A stretch of 64,000 nt of DNA from Choanephora cucurbitarum (taxonomy: Eukaryota > Mucoromycota > Mucoromycetes > Mucorales > Choanephoraceae): NCBI GenBank assembly GCA_025331435.1, contig JAIWNI010000070.1, positions 1 to 64,000 on the forward strand. Reading direction: 5' to 3'. A program made the translations under genes and the position numbers. Below, one piece after another: positions 24,562 through 36,926 of this stretch (the stretch's first letter is position 1; every line of letters begins with the position of its first letter). The notes beneath the pieces are model-generated. The model did no database searches, was not told the origin of the DNA, and saw only the letters and a list, made by a program, of their open reading frames with translations.

Positions 24562-25219
24562 GAGCAACGCATAATATTTTTTTTTTAGGGGAACAAGTCC
24601 GGGTTTATTTTAAGTCCTTTAAATGTCAGAAGAGGGAAGAAAAAGACTGGATATATAAAATTAAGAGTAAAAGGAAGCGAAGGAATCTGTAAACGAAACG
24701 TGTCGTTTGTTGTTTGAGAGACTTGAGAGACTGAAGAGACTTGAGAGGAATGGAGGAAGCGGGGGAGCGAAACAGAATAAACAAGATGGGCAAGTGTGAG
24801 AGCAAAAGTGAAATATATTCTTTGAATATACATTGGGTTGATACAATAGCTAGGACCGAAGTCCATACTTTACCACGAAGGGAGTTACGCACTAACGAGG
24901 CTCCAGGGCACCACTCCTGGAGTATATCACGAAGGCCTATGGGTTTCCCAGACCCATTTTCCGCAAGGCACCGACAACGAGGGAAACAGAGAAAAACAGA
25001 CAACAGACACCGCGCACAACACGACCAAAAGTTTAAGCTGAGGGTGAGGGAGAAAGGAGGTTCGGAGGAGGCGTCAGAAAATTGGAAGCATAGGTTGAAT
25101 GAGAGTCTTGATCACCTTTACGAGTGACGAAGTCGTAATGAGTTTTATTCAATCCTACCGTTACACAAGCAAAAAGTGATGAATAGCGGAAAGAAAGGCG
25201 ATGCGAGCAACGCATAATA
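24562..25219 (-). mobile_element. Retroposed insert with 15-bp target duplication and poly(A) tail
   Basis: The direct repeat GAGCAACGCATAATA occurs at 24562-24576 and 25205-25219. The 628 bases between are distinctly richer in G and C than their surroundings. They end, on the minus strand, in a poly(A) run next to the left repeat (T(10) at 24577 on the plus strand). That is the signature of target-primed reverse transcription by a LINE-type machine. Several overlapping ORFs run through it on both strands, but none has a recognisable domain. It could be a SINE, a 5'-truncated LINE or a processed transcript. I found no clear A/B box. Confidence 0.55.
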
Positions 25220-25829
25220 ATCATATTATTTTAGGTAATATTACCTTTCTAAGTAATCTTTTACTAAGCTACAATACTAACAGAGATGCCTCTATTGAGC
25301 ATTGCATTTCAATGCACGACGTATGTATAGAACTCCTTGTAGTGCCAAGCATGCAAATGATTCTCAAAACAATGATGGTATGATGAAGATACTAAGAGGC
25401 TTTATAAGCAAGAACTTGCATGATATGTGGCCTTATATTTTTCCGTCCTGACCCCCCGGCAAATCAAAGGTCACGTACCCAAAGTCACAAAAAAGTTTTA
25501 TTATTCAATTGACCGCAGCTATTAAATCATCTCTTTTTTTTTTTCTTCAAAACCTCATTCTTTCATATCACTTTTTTTCTTTACAAGAAAACAAGTATCA
25601 CACAAAAAAACGCATACTCTTTGAACAAAGAAAAAAAAAAGAAAAAAAGTTTTAAGAAGCTTTTACATGTCATTGAATTTCAAGCTGATATACAAAGAGA
25701 AAGAAAGCATAGAGCAATTACAACGTTTTAAAGTCAAAAAGAAGCAACAATTCACCTTTTAATACATTCTTCACCAACTCAACACTTTTTTTTTATATAT
25801 TATTTTTAATATTATCCTAATTATTCAAT
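25220..25829. promoter_or_regulatory. Promoter side of the eIF5 gene
   Basis: Contains the 14-nt perfect palindrome AGGTAATATTACCT at about 25234-25247, a GACCCCCCGGC patch at about 25450, and long A/T tracts up to the ATG, including TTTTATATA about 40 bp before it. The transcription start cannot be fixed. Confidence 0.4.
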
Positions 25830-27134
25830 ATGGCTGCTATTAATGTAAGACGTGATGTTCAAGATTCTTTCTACCGTTATAAGATGCCTCGTCTCACTGC
25901 AAAGGTAAGCTACAATATCTTTTTATAACATAGTTCATACTAACTCATTTGTCTAGGTTGAAGGCAAGGGTAATGGTATTAAAACTGTAATTACAAACAT
26001 GGCTGAAATCGCTCGTGCCCTCTCTCGTCCTCCTTCATGTAAGTTATTTAGAAATGTGCATTGGTTGATACTAATTTCTGCTATATAGACCCTACAAAGT
26101 TTTTTGGTTGCGAACTCGGTGCCCAAGTCAAGTGTGATGACAAAAACGAACGTTATATTGTAAACGGTGATCACGATGCTGCAAAACTTCAAAACACATT
26201 GGACGGCTTTATCAACAAGTTCGTCTTGTGTCAGTCTTGTAAGAACCCTGAAACTGATATTATTATCAAAAACGACGAAATCTTGATGGATTGTAAGGCA
26301 TGTGGTGCCAGAAATGGTGCTGATATGCGTCATAAGCTTTCTGCTTTCATCGTCAAGAACCCTCCAGCAGTTGCTTCCAAAAATGTACGCAAGCAACGTA
26401 AGGCTGCCACTGCTCAAGCCAACAACACTGGTGAAGATGCAGACAATGCCAACAATGGTGCCGAGAATGATGGTGATGGTTCCGATGACGATATCATCTC
26501 TCAACGTATTCAAAAGCAAGCTGCTGGTCTTAATATGGAATCCAAATTGGCTCTTGAAGATTGGTCCGAGGACACGAGTGAAGCTGCTGTTGCTCAACGT
26601 ATGAAGGAATTGTCCGTCAAGGGTGCAGGTGCCTTTGATGATGATGAAGAAGGTGGTGAAAACAAATACGAATCCTTTGGTGTCTGGCTATTGGAAAACA
26701 AGGGCGGATACACTGATGCTGAAGTCCTTGAAAAGGCTGAAGAATTGGGTGTCCTTGGAAAGTATAAGGCTTGTCAAGTATTGATTCAGGGTTTGTTTGA
26801 TGAAAACATCATCAGCCAGATCCCTAAGCGTGCTAAGCTGCTTCAAAAGTTTGTCACTGACGAAAAGGCTCAAAAGGCTACTTTGGGTGGTATTGAACGT
26901 CTTGTTGGTATGGACTATAAAGAAGCTCTCCTGAAGAAGGTTCCTACTATCTTAATGAAGATCTATGATTTGGATATCATTGAAGATGATGTCTTTATCA
27001 AGTGGGGTGAAAAGCCCTCTAAGCGTTATGTTGAACGTGACGTTTCTAAAGAAATCAAGAAGGCTGCTGCTCCATTCTTGGAATGGGTTGAAAATGCTTC
27101 TGAAGAAGAGTCTTCTGATGAAGAATCTGATTAA
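25830..27134 (+). CDS. TIF5: Translation initiation factor eIF5
   Basis: GTPase-activating protein for eIF2-GTP in the 43S/48S preinitiation complex, cytosolic. Three exons, 25830-25904, 25957-26038 and 26089-27134, give 400 residues, close to the yeast and human length. The N-terminal GAP domain contains the conserved [11 protein letters not shown] and [12 protein letters not shown], with the arginine-finger region within the first 16 residues. A C2-C2 zinc ribbon follows ([11 protein letters not shown], then DCKACGARN). The middle is acidic and low in complexity (residues about 155-190), and the C-terminal HEAT-like W2 domain ends in acidic/aromatic boxes ([17 protein letters not shown]). 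The two introns lie very near the 5' end, typical of highly expressed genes. An AATAAA lies about 35 bp after the stop. Confidence 0.96.
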
Positions 27135-28158
27135 ATGACATATTAAGGTGCATATACTTTAAACATTAATTAATAAAATGAAAGTTTACATGCCAATCTA
27201 ATTCTATCTTGACATAACGATGATGAACTTCTTAAATTAAGTTCATATTAAACTTTCTTTTAATTTATTGCTTAAGTTAAGATTTGCCTCAGAACTGAAG
27301 AAGGGAGAGGTATTTGGTGAATTACAACACTTTGTCTTTAAGCAAAAAAGAGTAACAAAATGAAGATAACTTGCATTTGTACACTGGATTCTTAGAGCCT
27401 TCTTAAGGTTTTTCTCCTTATTTTCTCTTTTATGTTAATATATTATTTTTACGCCTAAACTGGAATTTCCTTTTTACAAATGATATGTGGCAAAAAAAAA
27501 AAGAAACCTTTATTTTCTGAATGTTTGACATGTGGTCAATACAACAATAATAACCAACCAAAAAAAGACAATTATCCTCAAATCAAAAGCAGTGGCGGCT
27601 AGTTCATAAACCAATCAATTCTATTTCTTTTTTCTTTCTTAAGGAGATCAATGATAGAGAAGACGTTGGTAATAGTTTTGTGTAAGGGGAAACATAGAAA
27701 AGAGGAGAGATGGTTTAAAAATGTAAAAGAGAGAAAGAAAGAGAAAAAAGCAACGTGAGAAAAAGCAAGATACAGACAAAAGAGAACAGAATAAGTAAAG
27801 AAAAGTGAAAGGGGAGGCAAAGGGAAGGAGGGGTAGAAGTAAAGGGGAGGAAGGAACAAAGAAGTTTGCATTGACAAGCTTAAAGAAATCAAAAACTTCA
27901 AGCAACATGCTTATTTCTTGCAGTGTATGCACATCTACATACATGCTTTTTCTTTCATTATATTACACTGATGATCAGATCACTTATCGAATAAGCGCTT
28001 CAGGAGAGCATTATTATATCTTGTATATATATATGGTATATAAGCAACACCCTGAAAGACAAAAGATGCAACAAGATAAGTCGGTTTAAAAGAGCTTTTC
28101 AAATCTTTCCCATTTTCCATTCTTTTTCTTTCCCCCCCTCTCCCTCTCCTTCTCAACC
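27135..28158. other. Intergenic, with purine-rich stretch and pyrimidine-rich leader
   Basis: 27650-27870 is an unusually long A/G-rich stretch on the plus strand (a pyrimidine tract on the minus strand). Translated ORFs in it are low-complexity artefacts. 28105-28158 is a strongly C/T-rich leader immediately before the next ATG. Confidence 0.55.
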
Positions 28159-30435
28159 ATGGGTCTTTTAAGCTTTAGAAAGCGAAGCAAGAAACAGCAG
28201 GCATCAATTACTCAATCGAATATAGACAGTTCTAGTTCTTTAGCAGTACATAAAGGTCAAGATTACTTTTCATTGCCAGCAACAAATTTAGCAAATCATC
28301 AAGAACTCTCAAGAGCAAATGAAATGAGTTTGATGGACGATATCATGAATGAGTTGAGTGCTTCTAAAGGTAAACATCTCGCATACAATCTCATATTGTT
28401 CTTCGTATTCCAACACTTTTTGTCGATAGCTCAAGCAAATTTACACGGAAAATCAATTGTTCCCTCTGCAGGTCCTATTTTTAATGACCCTGCTGTACCT
28501 GGGGAACTAGAATATGCAAAAAGCAGTAAGATGCAACAAAAGCCACCTCTCCACTTTTCAGGTCATGATAGTAAGAAGCCAACATTCTTGGCATCACAGC
28601 AAGTAGTGCATCAAGAGAGCAAAAAGATACAACAGCAGAGACACTCTTTCAATGTAACAAATAGCAATAAGCATGAAGCCAATCTCGCTCTAGGTTCAAA
28701 TTCACCAATGACATCTTCTCCTAATCGATACTCAGCACCTGTCACTTTGAAAAAAAGTTCTGCTGCACCAAACCCTCCTGCTGCTTCCGATTCTAGTCAC
28801 ACTATCGTACCAGAATCAACCGATCTATCAAAAAACATAATGGATCGATTGAAAGAAAGACATCGTCAAGAAACACGCACGTCATTTTCTCCTTTTGGAA
28901 ACCGAGCTACCAGTTCGCCTTCTATGCCTATCATCAATGGTACTACGGTCGATCTGTCTAACAAAAATAAACTTCAGAAAAAGTTAACTCAGTCTCAGTC
29001 CTTCATGACTTATGCGCGACTTTCAAACAAGAATGAGAACAGTCAAGGTGAAGGCTTATCAGCCACAAACGGTAGAGTAGAGAGACAATCCAGCCCACTT
29101 CAGGTAAAGTAATCTTAATATATACATGTTTATGCCAGATATACTAAGAGGTTATGTTCACAGGCAAAGCCTGATACAAGCCTTCATCATCTAAATTACT
29201 TGCCTCAACCACACCAAGTTATGCATCAACAACCATTGTTATCTTCGACACCTATCCAAGAAAAAGATGGATTTGAAGCAGCTCCTGTAGTTCTAGGCTA
29301 TCCAATCAATCGATCTGTTTCTGCCTATCCAGGGCTTCCTACGCATTCTATTCAACAGCAACAACAGATTCTCTTGCAGCAACATCAAATCCAGCAACAA
29401 CAACTACATCAACAGCAAATCCAGTATCAAATTGAACTACAACAACAGCGACTAGAAGAGCAACAAAGGCTACAACAACAAAAACTACATCAACTTCAGT
29501 TAGAACAAAAGAAGCAGCATGAGCAAGATGATATTAATAGGGCTATTCTCGATTCTCTCGTGACATCTTCTCTCGAAACACATCAAAACAATGAGGCAGC
29601 TAAGCATCACTTCTCCTTAAAACCATTGTATAAGCGAACGTCTGAAAGTACCAACAAAAGCAGAAAAAGTCATCATCATCACTATCACCATCATCGTCGA
29701 CAGTGTGGTTGTCATACAAATCATCATTCTCGCCAACCAACAGTAGCATCAAAAGGCTCAAAAGTGTGTACGCCACCCCCTGAATTACATCAAGCAATAA
29801 TTACCGAAACTGAACAGCCGTTAGAAATATCCTCATCTCCAATAGCACTAACAGATGAGGAGGGACATATATCCAATACCATAGATGCGCTAATTGTCAA
29901 TTCCTCTTCAAGTACACTGGGTGTCGAATCAAAACCGAATGAAGAGAAAAGGCTTAGTGTTGCTCGATTGCCACGAAGACTGAAACGCGAGTTACAAGAT
30001 ATGCATTTACGAAGGTCATTGTATTCTCTTCCCGACCTAAGCAAACTTTCTCAAGAACAAGTACCTGAAACAGACGAACCTCACTTCGTGTGGGATACGC
30101 TTTCCTTATTTCATTCTATGTTGGATAAAGATGGATTATCAGCCTCAAAATTCAAAGAGCGACATCAGTGCCGTGTAGATGAGACTATCGTCAATAACGA
30201 AGGTCGAAACAGATGCTCTAGAAAATCAAAGAATTGCCACCACCATCATCATAAACAATGTAAATATCACTACCATTCTCGCCATTGCTGTTCAGCTACT
30301 AAGCGTAGTAACTGCAGCCACAATCATGGTCTTGAGGTATCAGCAGCTGATTGCATCAGCAGCGCAAGAAAAAATTCTGTTGAACTGGATTATCGGGCAT
30401 CAATATGTCGATCTAAAAAGCACTGTAAACGATAA
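28159..30435 (+). CDS. Low-complexity Gln- and His-rich protein of unknown function
   Basis: I do not recognise a family. Exons 28159-28369, 28430-29103 and 29164-30435 give 718 residues. The first intron is 60 nt, a multiple of three and without a stop, so its retention would only insert 20 residues. The chain is mostly disordered: Ser-rich N-terminal half, a Gln/His coiled-coil-like tract (about 360-410), and then two Cys/His clusters. The first contains HHHHYHHHRRQCGC; the second contains CHHHHHKQCKYHYHSRHCC. These could bind metal, though no classical finger spacing is seen. A short ordered segment may lie around ARLPRRLKRELQDMHLRRSL and HFVWDTLSLFHSML. No membrane helix or signal peptide. 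It lies upstream of the chitin synthase gene on the same strand, with 373 bp between the coding regions. Confidence 0.75.
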
Positions 30436-30808
30436 TATAATGCGGAGACCTAAATGCATTTATTTAATTTTGATTTCCCTTACTCTTATTTTGATATCAG
30501 CAATTTGTGGTTCAGGATTGCCTTCACTAACCTGTATCAAATATAATTTCATAATTATTCTGTATCTTATTGCATTTTTTCATAAATCAGAGAACAATAA
30601 ACATACAGAAAAAGAAAAAAGAAGAAATATCGTAAATTATTAATAACCGCAATTGTAGAAAAAAGTAGCTTGTTTCTATAAATATCTTTTCCAATGTGTA
30701 ACCATAGCAAAAGGTTGCAAATAATTTTGCTAATTGCTTCTTTTCCTTTTTCTTTCCTTTCTCTTCTTCTTTTACTTTCTTTTTAACTTTTATCTTTTTC
30801 CTGTAAAG
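30436..30808. promoter_or_regulatory. Promoter/leader of the chitin synthase gene
   Basis: The 3' flank of the upstream gene runs into a run of T and CTT triplets (30735-30808) just before the ATG. An ORF reading through this tract adds a hydrophobic artefact (MLLFLFLSFLFFFYFLFNFY). I place the start after it. Confidence 0.55.
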
Positions 30809-33800
30809 ATGGGGAAATTGAAAAAGTCACAAAATACTGACTCAGTAGATGCTAGTCGAACTGATTTGACAGCACTCTCTAGCTCTTCAACTACATCGAT
30901 TGCATCCTGCTTAAACTCTCGATATGACTCTTTCAAGGTTTACACAAACATAGGCTCCCGTCATATTGTCGCAGTAAATCCTTTAAAGGAGCTAGCTATT
31001 AACGACGATCAAACCAGTTTGGAATACGTTGCTGCCTACAAGGATGCTTCAGGCAACAACAATCAGCTATCACAGATTTCCTTAATGGATCCCCATCTAT
31101 TCGACCTCATTAACCGTGTCTATTTCCATATGAGAAGAACTGGAAGCGATCAAAACATTGTTTTACGGTACGATTTAAGCTTTTTTTGTTAACCCCCTTC
31201 TAATATCTCGGTTCATTTTAGTGGTGAAGCCAGTAGCGGAAAGTCCGAAATCCGTAAATTGAGTATCCGACACTTAGTACGACTAAGTAGTCATAAGAAA
31301 GAATCCAAAGTGCAGACACAAATTATACAATCGCAAGCAATCCTGGAAGCTTTCGGACAATGCCAAATGTACGAAAACCTGTCTGGCTCCCGTTTCGGCT
31401 ATTACTGTGAAATTCAATTCAACGAGCGAGGACGAATGATAGGTGCCAAAACATTGCATTACCTGTTAGAAAAGTCTCGTGTCACAGGTCATTCATCTCC
31501 CTCAGCCTCTGATGGCAATTTTGATGTGTTTTATTACCTTTTAGCTGGTGCTACACCAGAGGAGAAAACAGCTTTGCAACTATTGAGCTCAGAGCCCACT
31601 GCTTATCCATATTTAGCCAAATACAAGAAACGAACAATACGGGCTGATGACGCCTCTCGTTTTGAAGAGCTCAAGACATCACTCAAAATCGCAGGCTTTA
31701 GAAAAGAACACATTGGTCGCATCGTTCAACTGCTTGCTACCATCCTTCATCTTGGCAATTTGGTTTTTGTTGACCCAGTTGGCACGGGTACACAAGAGGC
31801 CGCTTTTGTTAAGAACACGGAGCAACTTGAAATTGTAGCCGACTTTTTAGGTTTGGATCCTAGAGCATTAGAAAATGTGTTGACCTTCAAGACAACTATG
31901 ATCCGTAAGGATTTCACTACATTGATCTTGAACGCAGAACAAGCTGCTCTTCAAAGAGACAACCTTTGTCAAACACTCTATTCTCTTATGTTTTCTTGGA
32001 TTGTTGAACGCATCAACAGCAAGACATGCGTAGAAGACTTCAACAGTTTCATCGGTGTTCTAGACTTCCCAGCATTGCAGACTTCTAATAACGTTGTTGC
32101 CAGTTTTGACCAACTTTGTGTCAATCTTAGTAACGAGCGCATACAGCAATATCTTGATCGCACCATGTTCCAAACTGAAGCAGGCCAACTCCGTCAAGAA
32201 GGTTTGCAAGTTCCCGATTCCAACATAGACAACAACTGCATGGATATCTTGACTCGTCCAAAGGGTATCTGCGATACAATCAACACGATGACAGATGTTT
32301 CAAAACGCGCATACACTGACACAAACATCATGGACTCTCTTGTCAAATACAATTCAACACATGCTGCATTCTCAATTAAAAACACAGATACCAACTCCCG
32401 ACGTTTCGTTATCAACCACTACAGCGGTACAACTCCAGTTCAATATTCTACAGAAGGCTTTATTGAGGAAAACAATAGTCAGATTTCCGTTGACTTCGTC
32501 TCTCTCTTCAAGGGTGGCATGGATGTTCGACCTTCTTGGAACTCTTTCGTCGTTGAATTGTTTGCCAGCGTTAAGATTGAAAACCATCCCAAGCATGCCT
32601 CAGCCATGATAGGGGCACAGCAATCCGCAAAACCCATGCGTGCACCATCTCAGCGACGTTCTACACGCAGAAAAGGCGGTAACAATAACGAAAAGAAAGA
32701 TACAGCTGATGGACTAGCGCCAACAACTACTGTTCTTCAACAAATTCAGTCTGCTTTAGATGAACTTATTCAGTCATTCGAAGAAGTCAAGCTCTGGACT
32801 GTGTTTTGTATTTTGCCAAAGAACCCCCTAAATGGATTTTCCAACAAGAATCTATTCGATACCAAATATGTAGAATCTCAACTAGAACAAATGAAAATTA
32901 GTTCTGTTGTTCAGCTGCCTGCTTCACTTTATGTTGAATCCTATGGTCACCAAGAATTCTTGGACAGATATGCTCATTTGGTGAGCCAACTAGATACGTC
33001 TCGACTTGCTCGTTCGCAATGTGAGGCAGCTGCTGAGATCATGAATTGGCAGACTAACAACATGTGTATTACTCAAAGCAAGGTAATTTTAATGAGCCTC
33101 CTTTTTTTTTATCTTGTCTAGCTTTTGAAAGCCACAAGTTATTTATAGAATTTAATGATAGGTGTTTTTAAGTGCTACAGCATGGCGTGAATTAGAAGAT
33201 CAACTAAGATCATATGAAAAAGCTCAACAACGACAAGCCAAAGACAACACAGACTCAAGTGTCATGCGCGATGTGTCTAGTCCTACTTCTCATCCATTTG
33301 CAGCTACAGCAGCGGCAGCAGGGTTACCCTTGCCTAATCAACAGTATGCTCATGACGATCAAGCTTCATTTTATTCTGAAGATGAGTCAGGACATTATGT
33401 TGATAATGAAGGTTCCTATTATGGTTCCGAGTCGTATGCTTATTCTACCTCAGGCAGCGATCACAAAAATGGCTTTGATTTGATGCCACCGCAAGAACCT
33501 GTTGTTGAAGATCTTGATGCATCAGAAGAAGATGAAACTAAAATGTCTGCTGCACGAAAGCGTTGGCTCTTTTTCGTGTATTTCTGTACTTGGTGGATTC
33601 CTTCCAAGTTCATGATCTGGTGTGGTGGTATGAAACGTAAAGATGTCCGTATTGCATGGAGAGAAAAGGTCACTCTGTGTTTGCTTATTCTCCTTATGTG
33701 TGCATTTGTTATCTGGTTCTTGGTCTTTTTCAGTGAAATCGTGTGTCCCAAGCAGCATGTCTTTTCGACAGCAGAATTGCAAAACCACGGTAAAGAAGCA

Positions 33801-36710
33801 ACAAAGAAATACGTTGCCATTCGTGGTGAAGTGTTTAACTTGGGAGATTTTGCACCCCATCACTATCCTGCTAACCTTGTTCCTCAATCCTCTGTCTTGA
33901 GCTATGCTGGTACTGACGCCACTGACCTATTCCCTGTCCAAGTCTCTGCTCTCTGCCAAAATGCTGATGGGACCGAAATCTCTCCCTATGTCAGTTACGA
34001 TTATCAAGTTAATCTGACTGATGTCAATGGTCGCTACCATGACTTTAGATACAACTCAGGAACCTATAATCCTAACTGGTATTATGATCAAATGACCCTC
34101 TTACGTAAGAACTATAAAGTAGGCCATATGGGCTTTGAATGGAAGGCTATTTCTGATCAATCCAAGAGTCAGACAACAATCAATGGCATCAGCTCGCTAC
34201 GTTCATGGGCTGTCATCGATGATCATATCTACGACTTGACTGCATATAACATGGGCGGTAGATTTTTACGAGCCGCAGAAGGAGAAGCCATTCCTAGCGG
34301 TATCAGCACAGATTTCATGGCTCAATCAGTCGTTGATTTGTTCAGACAAAAGTCAGGATCTGATATTACTGAAGATTTCAACAAGCTTGATTTGAGTGCT
34401 GAAGCTCGTGAACGTGAATTGGTCTGTCTTCGTAACCTGTTTTTCGTGGGCTATGTAGATACAAGAAACTCCACCAAATGTCAATTCTCAACCTATTTGC
34501 TCTTGATTGTTACTATTCTTATGGCTGCTGTCATTGTGTTCAAATCATTGGCTGCCATCCGTATTGGTGGTCCTCGTGCACCTGAAGAACATGATAAGTT
34601 TGTTATTTGTCAAGTTACATGTTACACTGAAGATGAAGCATCACTACGAAAGACGATCGATTCTCTTGCTGTACTGAACTATGACGATAAGCGCAAACTT
34701 CTATTTGTTATTTGTGATGGTATGATTGTTGGTAGCGGTAACGATCTGCCTACTCCTCGTATCGTCCTCAATATTCTAGGCGTTGATGCTAACGTTGATC
34801 CTGAACCTCTTTCATTTGTCTCGGTTGGTGAAGGAAGCAAGCAACATAATATGGGTAAAATCTATTCTGGTCTTTACGAAGTTTCTGGTCATGTTGTACC
34901 TTATATTGTTGTTGCTAAATGTGGTAACCCCCGCGAACGTCAAAAGCCTGGTAACCGTGGTAAGCGTGACTCCCAATTGGTTCTCATGCAATTCTTGAAT
35001 CGTGTACATTATGATGCTCCTATGAACCCTCTTCAACTTGAGATTTATCATCAAATGAAGAACGTGATTGGTGTCAGTCCAGAATTTTACGAGTTTGTAC
35101 TCATGGTGGATGCCGATACAGAAGTGATGCGTGATGGTCTAAACTACTTAGTAGCAAGTTCAGTTCATGACTCTAAAATCATTGGTATTTGTGGTGAAAC
35201 AACACTGTCTAATGAAAAAGATACTTGGGTTACCATGATCCAAGTTTACGAATACTTTATCTCTCACCACCTTATCAAATCATTTGAATCTCTCTTTTCC
35301 ACTGTCAGTTGTCTGCCTGGTTGTTTCACTATGTATCGTGTTCGTACAGTTGATGGAAAGCGCGCATTGTTTGTCTCTAACGAGGTCATTGCAGACTATG
35401 CTGTCAACAACGTAGACACGTTACACAAAAAGAACTTGCTTCATCTTGGTGAAGATCGTTACCTGACTACCCTCTTATTGAAGCACTTTGCTGACTTTAA
35501 AACAAAATTCAATCCTGATGCCCGTTGTATGACAAATGCTCCTGATCTCTGGAGTGTGCTGATATCACAACGTCGTCGTTGGATTAACTCTACTGTGCAC
35601 AACTTGGGTGAACTTGTGTTTTTGCCTCGTCTCTGTGGTTTCTGTTGTTTCTCTATGCGTTTTATTGTTATGTTGGATTTGATCAGTACTTTAGCTATGC
35701 CTGCTATTGTTGGATACTTAGGTTATCTAATCTATACCCTCGCTACTATGGAAGACACTATTCCCATTATCACAGTGGCTACCATCTGTGGTACTTATGG
35801 TCTTCAAGCTTTGATCTTCATTATCATGGGCCGTTGGGAATTCATTGCTTGGATGCTTGTCTCTATTCTTGCCATTCCCGTATTCTCATTCTATATCCCT
35901 GTTTATGCTTACTGGCACTTTGATGATTTCTCTTGGGGTAACACACGTGTGGTCGTTGGTGATAAGGGTAAGAAATTTGCTGTTGCAGCAGATGAAGGCG
36001 ATTTCGATCCTAAGTCTATCCCAACCATGAAATGGTCTGAATACGAGCAAGCACTGTTAGCTGAAGATCACTGGAGTGATAACATGTCCCAAGGAAGCAG
36101 TAGTGGCTATACACACACTAGTCGTCGTAGTGGCCGTAGCACTGGGCGTAGTGCTAGTCGCATGAACCCTGGTACACCTGGCTCTGTGGTATACAGTCAG
36201 CACATGCCTCTAATGGGAGCTCAAGACAACATGAGTGTTTACTCACCTAGTGTCATTATGCCACAAGGTCGCGGTAGTACACAGTTCAATGACCATCAAA
36301 GTATGATTCTACCTTCCTCTGCTTCCGTTCCTATGATGCAGTATCCTGCTAGTACTAACATGCTGCCTATGAACTCAAGTCGATCGATGGCTTCATTTGC
36401 TCCTGCAGCCTCATTCAATAACCAACCTGGCCAATACATTCCTATGCAACAATCTCAGTTCAACAATACCACCAACAATAGTAGCGGCGGCTCTATTGTG
36501 ATGGATGGCTTCACAATGGGTGATAACACTGGCCCAAAAAACGAGGAAATCATGCTTCAAGTACAGCGTATTTTGAGTACAGCCGATTTGACTAAAGTGA
36601 CGAAGAAGCAAGTACGCGAAGAGCTCCAAAACATCTTTGGTGTGTCTATGGCCTCTCGAAAGGATTACATCAACGCATGTATTGAGAATGTACTTCAAAA
36701 TCGAGGCTAA
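30809..36710 (+). CDS. Chitin synthase with N-terminal myosin-like motor domain
   Basis: Processive family-2 glycosyltransferase making chitin from UDP-GlcNAc at sites of polar growth. Three exons (30809-31167, 31222-33082, 33162-36710) give 1922 residues. Residues about 30-720 form a myosin-like head with a Walker A loop GEASSGKSE at about 121, a partial switch I (SGSRFGYY) and a poor switch II (LDFPALQ). A helix pair follows (about 880-940), then a cytochrome-b5-like region, further helices, and the synthase core with MVDADTEV (about 1388), GEDRYLTTLLLKH and the QRRRW signature (about 1542). Several C-terminal helices follow, then a disordered Ser-rich stretch and a final DEK_C-like domain (KKQVREELQNIFGVSM). 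The layout is that of class V-type fungal enzymes. ATG choice: MGKLKKS after the T-rich leader. Confidence 0.94.
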
Positions 36711-36926
36711 TAATATCATTTTTCTTCATATTTGTATTAATCATTATATACTATAAATACCCAACATGTACAAATTATTAGGCACAAAAAAATAAAGTAT
36801 TGTATTTTCGAATAATTGAAGAAATGTCTTCATTCTACTGTTATATACTAATGCCTGTTAGTTAGGCTTCATAACATACATCAGTTTTCTATATTTACTG
36901 CTTTATTTTTGTTGTCATTTACAGTC

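Noticed and set aside
24741..25127. 128-residue ORF inside the retroposed insert
   Set aside because: Several frames are equally open because the insert is GC-richer; no recognisable protein.
25953..26597. 214-residue ORF antisense to eIF5
   Set aside because: Lies wholly over the eIF5 coding region with its codon-bias mirror; no start context, splice logic or domain of its own.
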